From Saccharopolyspora indica (GTDB taxonomy: Bacteria > Actinomycetota > Actinomycetes > Mycobacteriales > Pseudonocardiaceae), in contig NZ_JAQGLB010000013.1 of assembly GCF_027853965.1 (NCBI RefSeq), forward strand, positions 124,001-188,000: a stretch of 64,000 nucleotides of DNA. Direction: 5' to 3'. Positions 56,601-62,202 of this stretch are shown here, piece after piece (positions within the stretch are counted from its first letter, which is position 1; the number at the start of each line of letters is the position of its first letter). Made by a program: the position numbers and the translations under genes. Below the pieces are notes generated by a model. It made no database searches. It was not told the origin of the DNA and saw nothing but the letters and a program-made list of their open reading frames with translations.

Positions 56601-58403
56601 GTGCACCGCGGCACCCCCGGTGGGGTCGACAGCACCTGGCGGTTCGACGCCGCGGGCACGCCCACCGTCCTGGCGACCGCCGGCCACGAGATGCGGTTCG
56701 AGCACGACGCGGCCGGCCGGGAGACCGCGCGGCACGTCGACGGGCGCGTGGTGCTGACCCAGGAGTTCGACGCCGAGGACCAGCTGGTCGAACAGGTGAT
56801 CACCGATGGGAAGCGGCGCCGCTTCACCTACCGGGTCGACGGCCAGCTCGTCGGCATCGACGACTCCTCCACCGGGCCGCAGCGCTTCCGGCTCGACCCG
56901 GCGGGCCGGATCGCGGAGGTCGCCCGGCCCACCGGCGTGGAGCGGTACTCCTACGACGGCTCCGGCAACATCACCGGGGCCGCCACGCCGTGGGCCGATC
57001 CGACCGCCGGGCCCCGCCGGTACGCGAACAACGCGCTGGTCGAGGCCGGGTCCACCGGATACGTCGTCGACCACCAGGGCCGCGTCGTCGCCCGCCACGG
57101 CCAGGGGTCCTGGACCTACTCGTGGGACCCGCTGGACAGGATGACCGGCCTGACGACCCCGGACGGCACCCGCTGGACCTACCTCTACGACCCGCTCGGC
57201 AGGCGGTTCGCCAAGCAGCGGTGGGTGGCCGACGCCGACGGCGCGCCCCTGATGGCCGAGGAGATCCGGTTCATCTGGAGCGGCGCCGACCTCGTCGAGC
57301 AGATCACCACGCGGCAGGACGGCTCGCGAGCGGTCCTCACCTGGGAGCGCCACCCCCTCGACGGGCGCCCGGTGGCGCAGGTCGAGTACGCCTGGCCGCG
57401 GCACGACGAGCGGTTCCGCCCGATCGTCACCAACGCCATCGGCACGCCGACCGAGCTGCTCGACGCCGACGGCACCATCGCGTGGGAGGCGCGGACGAGC
57501 CTGTGGGGCAAGGCGCTGCCCTCCCCGGCCGGCTCGGCGGCCTCGACGCCGCTGCGGTTCCCCGGGCAGTACCACGACGCCGAGAGCGACCTGCACTACA
57601 ACGTCTACCGCTACTACGACCCGGAAACGGCCCGCTACCTGAGTCAGGACCCGCTCGGCCTCCGCCCGGGGCCGAACCCCGCGGCCTACGTGCCCAGCCC
57701 GCTGCAGGCCGCCGACCCGCTCGGCCTCGCCGGGTCCGGCAGCTGCCGCGGTTCCGGTTCGAACGGCATGCGCGACCGCCCCGGTGGTGACACCGACGCC
57801 AAGCACGTCGACTCCCAGCAGAAGAAGCCGGACGGCAAGCCCGACGCCAACCAGTACAACCACGACCTGCGGAACATGAGCCTGGACGAGTACTACAAGT
57901 GGACCTCCAAGTGGGACGACGTGATGAAGCACGATCCCAACGGGACCTGGCTCTGGTCCGGCGGCGGCAAGAAGAACGACGGTGAGTGGCAGTCCGTCAT
58001 GGACCTGGCCAACAAGCAGGCCGACGCCCACGGCGGCACGACGTTGGAAGGCAAGCTGGACAAGGACAAGATCAAGATGCCGGACTGGCCGAAACCGGGT
58101 GAGAAACCGGACTACGACAAGGAGGACGTGTTCCGCGAGTCGGTGTGGACCGAGGCCTCGTCGGCGTTCGCGCGCAACGCCAAGGGCGACGTGAACGTGA
58201 TCCTGGTGACCGGGGCGGAAGGATCGCGGCGGCCGAACAACGTCTTCGACATGACGGAGTTCCCCATCCTCCGGAAGAACCCGGACGTCGAGCGCATCAT
58301 CACCCACGACGTCAAGTGGGACCCGAAGATCGAGAGGTTCACCCCGACCGGCGCGCACGACGTGCTCTGGGAGAACCCCAACCGCCCGAAGCCCAAGCTC
58401 TAG
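53691..58403 (+). CDS. Rhs/YD-repeat polymorphic toxin with CD38-like ADP-ribosyl cyclase C-terminus
   Basis: A 1570-residue protein. Residues 1-170 form a helical WXG100-like part with W123-A-G and AADSYRKR, typical of type VII substrates. A hydrophobic stretch (about 168-215), a Pro/Asp/Ser linker (about 250-360) and a DUF6531 start (about 364) lead into YD repeats up to the Rhs core (FPGQYHD about 1290 to DPLGL 1346). The last 224 residues match CD38: W1422 (LWSGG), E1453 (TLEG), W1486 (SVW) and E1523 (FDMTEF) fit W125, E146, W189 and E226, and the last pair is 37 residues apart in both. It probably hydrolyses or cyclises NAD. GTG start after GAGG. No Cys pattern of CD38 is kept and no immunity gene follows. 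Confidence 0.85.
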   Translation: MGNPLVAEREDSTKSFSGVPILESVDETKKAIESGDWASGVMGAVGTGLDALGMALDPFGAILSAGVGWLMEHVGPLSDALDSLTGDADQIKAHSETWKNVAAELGEINTEMTNMVNSDVADWAGEAADSYRKRSEDTGKLIEAAQKAAEGASEGVGTAGEVVAAVRTLVRDIIAELVGSLVSWALQVLATLGLAMAWVVPQVVMAVAKTAAKIAKITTKLVKAMKSLGKLFKKLKDGFGDAKKALDKIKKDSGGSGNKPDSPKPDRGKGDNGPNNKPDNNDPASTHSQSTGGNESRGGNPPDSTPRSPDSTPRSPDSGPTPSPPPARDRGLGGQPGSRGGSNTGSNKPENPRDRAVGTDDRKYISDPVDVATGEVVMTQVDLTIAGSPDLVLERTHISSYRAGRWFGASWSSTVDQRLEVDEENVCYFSADGMILVYPIPTADAPVLPVEGPRYPLRRTADGYRLDDRAGTLVFTAVAGSGERLLPLVAVERANAPRITIEHSADGAPSAIRRSDGYEARFTTERGRIVEVAAVSTADGSAVPVVEFGYDERGRLTRVVNSTGRAMTFDYDESMRLTGWQDRTGTWYRYSYDRTGRCVRTVGVEDFFNGTFSYDLDNRITRHTDALGCTSEFHLNPAGQLIAEVDPLGHAKRYSWDRYDRLLSRTDELGRTTRYTYADDGELVAVIRPDGSEVKVAATAEGGLSLEVQDEDAVDRREYSPTAAPDLFSDQVGIAPPLPSAGLPNPLDEESPTAVPGERDLFGRPRTTRTASGAAVRIGWTVEGKRSVRTGPLGRHETWHFDAEGNAVEHRGAAGQVTRRGHGPFGLPVVDTDPAGGRTRYAYDREQRLVTVTDPQGLTWHYTYDPAGRLVEEVDFDGRRLVYAYDEAGQLIRMTNGLGQVTEYTYDVLGNVVERRTPAGTTTYDYDHLGRLVRATNRDSVLEIVRDRHGRVIAESVNRLAVRWSYDETAVHRGTPGGVDSTWRFDAAGTPTVLATAGHEMRFEHDAAGRETARHVDGRVVLTQEFDAEDQLVEQVITDGKRRRFTYRVDGQLVGIDDSSTGPQRFRLDPAGRIAEVARPTGVERYSYDGSGNITGAATPWADPTAGPRRYANNALVEAGSTGYVVDHQGRVVARHGQGSWTYSWDPLDRMTGLTTPDGTRWTYLYDPLGRRFAKQRWVADADGAPLMAEEIRFIWSGADLVEQITTRQDGSRAVLTWERHPLDGRPVAQVEYAWPRHDERFRPIVTNAIGTPTELLDADGTIAWEARTSLWGKALPSPAGSAASTPLRFPGQYHDAESDLHYNVYRYYDPETARYLSQDPLGLRPGPNPAAYVPSPLQAADPLGLAGSGSCRGSGSNGMRDRPGGDTDAKHVDSQQKKPDGKPDANQYNHDLRNMSLDEYYKWTSKWDDVMKHDPNGTWLWSGGGKKNDGEWQSVMDLANKQADAHGGTTLEGKLDKDKIKMPDWPKPGEKPDYDKEDVFRESVWTEASSAFARNAKGDVNVILVTGAEGSRRPNNVFDMTEFPILRKNPDVERIITHDVKWDPKIERFTPTGAHDVLWENPNRPKPKL

Positions 58404-58415
58404 CCCCGCGGCGGG

Positions 58416-58438
58416 GGCCGGTGGTGCTCCCACCGGCC
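58416..58438. terminator. Terminator after the Rhs gene
   Basis: A perfect 9-bp inverted repeat (58416-58424 and 58430-58438) with a 5-nt loop and further partial pairing outside, in the 47-bp gap between the convergent Rhs and imine-reductase genes. Confidence 0.7.
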
Positions 58439-58450
58439 TCCGCGCGGCGC

Positions 58451-59311
58451 CTAGCCCGGGTTGCGGATGCCGTCGATCAGGCGGGTCCAGTTGTCGCCGC
58501 CCTTGCCCGCGGCGATGGTCCGGTCGTAGTGGGCCTTGATCGCGCGGGGCAGGTCGAGGTCGATGCCCGCTTCCCGGCTGGCCGCCAGGACGTGGTCGGC
58601 GGTCGCGCCCATCATCGTGACGGTGCTCAGGTCGCCGGGGTGCTCGTCGGCGTCGACCTGCTCGGCGGACTGCGGCAGGAACTGGATCACGAGCTGGAGC
58701 ACCTGCGCCGCCCACGGCGCGAAGTCCTTCGCGGGCACCCCTGCCGAGCCGAGCAGCGCCGAGCCGTGCAGGAAGGCCGACAGCGCGGTCAGGAAGACGT
58801 CCAGGTTGGCCTGGTAGAACAGCTGCGCCAGACCGGGATCGGTGCCCATGTGGTGCGGTGCGCCGATGACGGCCAGCGTCTTCTCGTGCACGTCGAAGAC
58901 CTCGCGCGGCCCGCTGTAGTAGACGTAGGACGCCTCGGTGCCGACCATCGGCGCGGGCACCATGACACCTCCGGTCAGGAACCGGGCACCGCGCTGCCCG
59001 GCCCACTTCGCCGCTTCCCGCGTCACCTCCGGGCTGTCCGAGCTGAGGTTGACGATCACCTTCCCGGTGACGTCGACCTGATCGAGGATGGCGTGCATCG
59101 CCGCGTAGTCGGTCAGGCTGAGGACGACCAGTTCAGCGGCCGCCACCGCCTCCGCCGGGCCGGCGGCGCGAACGGCACCGCGCGCGACCACCTCGTCGGC
59201 CCGGCTCGCGGTCCGGTTCCACACCGTCACCGGATGCCCGGCATCCAGCAGCGCGTGCACCATCGCCTGCCCCATCGGCCCCAGACCGATCAGGGTGACT
59301 GGCTGATTCAT
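58451..59311 (-). CDS. Imine reductase-family NAD(P)-dependent oxidoreductase (paralogue 1)
   Basis: A 286-residue protein of the beta-hydroxyacid dehydrogenase/imine reductase superfamily. N-terminal Rossmann motif LIGLGPMGQAMVHALLDAG, then VWNRTASRADE (Arg favours NADPH). NLSSDSPEVTREAA and the later NLDVFLTALSAFLHGSAL helix include an Asp near the usual catalytic site. Length (about 290) fits imine reductases. Closest to the neighbour at 59333, with a 71-bp identical stretch. Last in a run of three closely spaced genes. Substrate unknown. Confidence 0.85.
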   Translation of the reverse strand: MNQPVTLIGLGPMGQAMVHALLDAGHPVTVWNRTASRADEVVARGAVRAAGPAEAVAAAELVVLSLTDYAAMHAILDQVDVTGKVIVNLSSDSPEVTREAAKWAGQRGARFLTGGVMVPAPMVGTEASYVYYSGPREVFDVHEKTLAVIGAPHHMGTDPGLAQLFYQANLDVFLTALSAFLHGSALLGSAGVPAKDFAPWAAQVLQLVIQFLPQSAEQVDADEHPGDLSTVTMMGATADHVLAASREAGIDLDLPRAIKAHYDRTIAAGKGGDNWTRLIDGIRNPG

Positions 59312-59332
59312 CTTTCCCTCCAGTGGTTTTCG

Positions 59333-60196
59333 CTACCGCGGATCGCGGATGACGTCGATGAGCCCGGTCCAGCTGCCGCCGCCCCGGCCGGCGGCGATGG
59401 CGCGGTCGTAGTGCGCCTTGATCGCCTTCGGCAGTTCCGCGTCGATGCCCACCGCGCGACTGGCCGCCAGCAGGTGGTCGGCGCTGGCGGCCATCATCCG
59501 GGCGGTGCCCAGGTCTCCGGGGTGCTCGCCGCTGTCGATCTGCGCGGCGGCCGCCGGGAGCACCAGCGGGTTGGTGGTGAGGTTGTCCACCGCCCAGGGC
59601 AGGAACTCCTGCGCGGACACGCCAGCCGAGCCGACCAGCGCGGTGGCGTGCAGGTACGCCGCCAGGCTGACCAGGAACAGGTCGATGTGGGCGAGGTAGT
59701 AGAGCTGGGCCAGGCCGTGGTCGGTGCCCACGTGGTGCGGCTCGCCGATCAGCCGCAGCGTCTGCTCGTGGGCTTCCAGGAGTTCCGCCGGGCCGCTGTA
59801 GAACACCTTCGCCGGTTCCGCGCCGACGAGCTCCGCGGAGGCCAGCACGCCGCCGGTGAGGAACTTCCCGCCGCGCTGCGCGATCCAGCTCGCCGCCTCG
59901 CGGGACGCGTCGGGCGTGTCGGAGCTGAGGTTGACGACCACCTTGCCGCTGAGATCCGGCACCGGGCCGAGGATCTCGTACATCGCCGCGTAATCGGTGA
60001 GGCTCAGCAGCACCAGCTCGCTGGCCGCCACCGCCTCGGCCGGGATCGCGGCGCGAACCGCACCCCGCGCGACCACCTCGTCGGCCCGGCTCGCGGTCCG
60101 GTTCCACACCGTCACCGGATGCCCGGCATCCAGCAGGACGTTGGCCATCGCCTGGCCCATCGGACCGAGCCCGATCAAGGTGACAGGCTCATTCAT
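59333..60196 (-). CDS. Imine reductase-family NAD(P)-dependent oxidoreductase (paralogue 2)
   Basis: A 287-residue paralogue of the protein at 58451. LIGLGPMGQAMANVLLDAG and VWNRTASRADEVVARGAVRAA are shared; the dimer-interface helix reads AHIDLFLVSLAAYLHATAL. Compared with the third and fourth genes it lacks the NGTPGQAREMAAW version of the binding loop (it has SSDTPDASREAASW). Spacing of 21 bp to the downstream gene and 19 bp to the upstream gene indicates one transcript. Confidence 0.85.
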   Translation of the reverse strand: MNEPVTLIGLGPMGQAMANVLLDAGHPVTVWNRTASRADEVVARGAVRAAIPAEAVAASELVLLSLTDYAAMYEILGPVPDLSGKVVVNLSSDTPDASREAASWIAQRGGKFLTGGVLASAELVGAEPAKVFYSGPAELLEAHEQTLRLIGEPHHVGTDHGLAQLYYLAHIDLFLVSLAAYLHATALVGSAGVSAQEFLPWAVDNLTTNPLVLPAAAAQIDSGEHPGDLGTARMMAASADHLLAASRAVGIDAELPKAIKAHYDRAIAAGRGGGSWTGLIDVIRDPR

Positions 60197-60215
60197 GGTT
60201 CTCTCCCATTGCTTT

Positions 60216-61082
60216 TCAGCGCTTGAGCAGCTCGATGACGCCGACGAAGTCCTCGTGGCCGTGGCCGTCGGCGACCCGGCGCTGCATCAGCTGGTGCACC
60301 GGTAGCAGGAGTTCAGCGCTGATGCCCTGCTCCTCCGCCGCGATGAAGTGGTTGGCGAACCCGGCGGACTGCATGCTCAGGTTGGAGACCACGTCCTTGT
60401 CGTAGTCGCCGGTGTCGATCCGCTCGGCCGCTTCGACGGGCCAGGTGACCACGCCCTGCAGCCACTTGCTCAGCGTCGGGGCGAACTCCCGCGCCGAGGC
60501 TCCGGTCGAGCGGACCAGGGCGAGCGCATGCAGCGAGCCCGCGATCACGCCGTACATGCTGGAGAGCAGTGCGAGGTCCTGCAGCGCCGCAGCACCCGCG
60601 TCGTCGCCGACGTAACGGCTTTCGCCGAAGAGGTCCAGCACCGGCTGCCAGGTCTCGAAGGCTCCGCTCGGCCCGCTGTAGAGCACGAACGCCCCCGGCT
60701 TGCCGATCATCGGCGGGACCGCCATGATGCCGCCGTCGAGGTAGTCGGCACCGTGCTCAGCAGCCCAGGCGGCCATCTCGCGGGCCTGGCCCGGTGTGCC
60801 GTTGGTCAGGTTGACCAGCGTGCGCCCGGCCAGCACGTCGGTGTGCGGGCCGAGCACCTGGCTGACCGAGTCGTAGTCGAGCAGGCAGACCACCACGAGC
60901 TTGCTCGCCAGGACCGCGTCCGCGGCGGTGTCCGCGCGGATCGCGCCCTTGGCCACCAGCGGATCGGCCTTGGCCGCCGTGCGGTTCCAGACCGTCACCC
61001 GGTGGCCCGCCGCGAGCAGTGCGTCCGCCAGCGCCGTTCCCATGTCGCCGAGACCGACGACGCTCACCGTCTTGCCGTTCAT
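60216..61082 (-). CDS. Imine reductase-family NAD(P)-dependent oxidoreductase (paralogue 3)
   Basis: A 288-residue imine-reductase-like protein. VVGLGDMGTALADALLAAG and VWNRTAAKADPLVAKGA form the cofactor site; NLTNGTPGQAREMAAWAAEH, DYLDGGIMAVPPMIG and LYSGPSGAF are classic for the family; ALQDLALLSSMYGVIAGSLH carries the Asp at the catalytic position of many members. ATG 61082 is preferred (MNGKTVSVVG). It shares a long stretch of almost identical DNA with the gene at 61240. Confidence 0.88.
   Translation of the reverse strand: MNGKTVSVVGLGDMGTALADALLAAGHRVTVWNRTAAKADPLVAKGAIRADTAADAVLASKLVVVCLLDYDSVSQVLGPHTDVLAGRTLVNLTNGTPGQAREMAAWAAEHGADYLDGGIMAVPPMIGKPGAFVLYSGPSGAFETWQPVLDLFGESRYVGDDAGAAALQDLALLSSMYGVIAGSLHALALVRSTGASAREFAPTLSKWLQGVVTWPVEAAERIDTGDYDKDVVSNLSMQSAGFANHFIAAEEQGISAELLLPVHQLMQRRVADGHGHEDFVGVIELLKR
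60654..60857. repeat. Near-identical DNA tract shared by two imine-reductase genes
   Basis: 60654-60791 is identical over 138 bp to 61678-61815, and identity resumes up to about 60857/61881 after only two changed bases. The flanking parts of the two genes differ much more, including at silent positions, so this patch looks like recent gene conversion or selective preservation. Confidence 0.8.
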
Positions 61083-61239
61083 TCCAGCTCCTTTCGTCGA
61101 GGAGACCGGCAGGGCGAATCCCACCGGCCCCCTCGTCCTTCCGGCCGGGTACGAGCTCCACCGCGCACCGCTGCGCCCGATCCAGGAGTCCACAGAGGAC
61201 CCCGGCTACCAGAACGGTGGAACCGACCGGCCGGAGTCC

Positions 61240-62106
61240 TCATTTCCCGAGCAGTTCGACGAGGCTCGCGGTGTCCTCGTGGCCGTGGCCGTCGGCGACC
61301 CGGCGCTGCAGCAGCGAGTGGATAGGGGTGATCAGCTCGGTGCTGACCCCCGCTTCTTCGGCGGTGTCGAGGAAGTTGGCGTACGCGGCGGCCTGCATGG
61401 CGAGGTTCGAGGTCACGTCGTCGGCGTAGTCGCCTGCGTCGATCCGCGCGGCCATCACCTCCGCGTAGGCGCCCATCGTGTCGACGTACCGGCGGGCCAT
61501 CGGGGCGAACTCCGCCGCCGACCCGCCCGCCGAGCGGACCAGCGCGAAGGCGTGCAGGACGCCGCCGAACATCCCGTACATGCTGTTGAGCAGGGCGATG
61601 TCGTGCAGCGGGGCGAGCCCCGGGTCCTCGCCGAGGTAGTGGCTCTCGCCGAACGCGTCGAGCACCGGCTGCCAGGCCTCGAAGGCTCCGCTCGGCCCGC
61701 TGTAGAGCACGAACGCCCCCGGCTTGCCGATCATCGGCGGGACCGCCATGATGCCGCCGTCGAGGTAGTCGGCACCGTGCTCAGCAGCCCAGGCGGCCAT
61801 CTCGCGGGCCTGGCCGGGAGTGCCGTTGGTCAGGTTGACCAGCGTGCGCCCGGCCAGCACGTCGGTGTGCGGGCCGAGCACTTCGCTGACCGAGTCGTAG
61901 CCCAGCAGGCAGACCACCACCAGCGGGCTGGCCACGATCGCATCGGCGGCGGTGTCCGCCCGGGTCGCGCCCTTGGCCACCAGCGGGTCGGCCTTGGCCG
62001 CCGTGCGGTTCCACACCGTCACCCGGTGGCCCGCCGCGAGCAGTGCGTCCGCCAGCGCGGTTCCCATGTCGCCGAGTCCGAGGACGCTCACGGCTTTCCG
62101 GTTCAT
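61240..62106 (-). CDS. Imine reductase-family NAD(P)-dependent oxidoreductase (paralogue 4)
   Basis: A 288-residue sister of the gene at 60216, with the same cofactor motif (VLGLGDMGTALADALLAAG) and the same central block LVNLTNGTPGQAREMAAW. PLHDIALLNSMYGMFGGVLH holds the Asp. Of the two consecutive ATGs, the second (62106) is chosen because it has GGAAGGAG about 5 nt upstream and gives the same length as its sister. It is 157 bp upstream of the three-gene run and divergent from the AfsR-like regulator, so it may have its own promoter. Confidence 0.88.
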   Translation of the reverse strand: MNRKAVSVLGLGDMGTALADALLAAGHRVTVWNRTAAKADPLVAKGATRADTAADAIVASPLVVVCLLGYDSVSEVLGPHTDVLAGRTLVNLTNGTPGQAREMAAWAAEHGADYLDGGIMAVPPMIGKPGAFVLYSGPSGAFEAWQPVLDAFGESHYLGEDPGLAPLHDIALLNSMYGMFGGVLHAFALVRSAGGSAAEFAPMARRYVDTMGAYAEVMAARIDAGDYADDVTSNLAMQAAAYANFLDTAEEAGVSTELITPIHSLLQRRVADGHGHEDTASLVELLGK

Positions 62107-62202
62107 CATCTCTCCTTCCGCTGGCATCCACCCTGCTGGGGGCCGCGCACGGTCCGCGCACGACCGGCTGGGGGTGTCGGGCGCGCGGACTAGGCTCGGA
62201 CC

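Noticed and set aside
53922-59006. 1694-residue open frame opposite the Rhs gene
   Set aside because: It runs antisense to the Rhs gene and into the reductase gene, is Arg/Gly/Val/His-rich, and has no family motifs. It is a by-product of G/C-biased third codon positions.
58451-59311. Oxidoreductase next to the Rhs toxin as its immunity protein
   Set aside because: It is a full NAD(P)-binding enzyme with three paralogues, on the opposite strand and separated by a terminator. Nothing suggests toxin binding.
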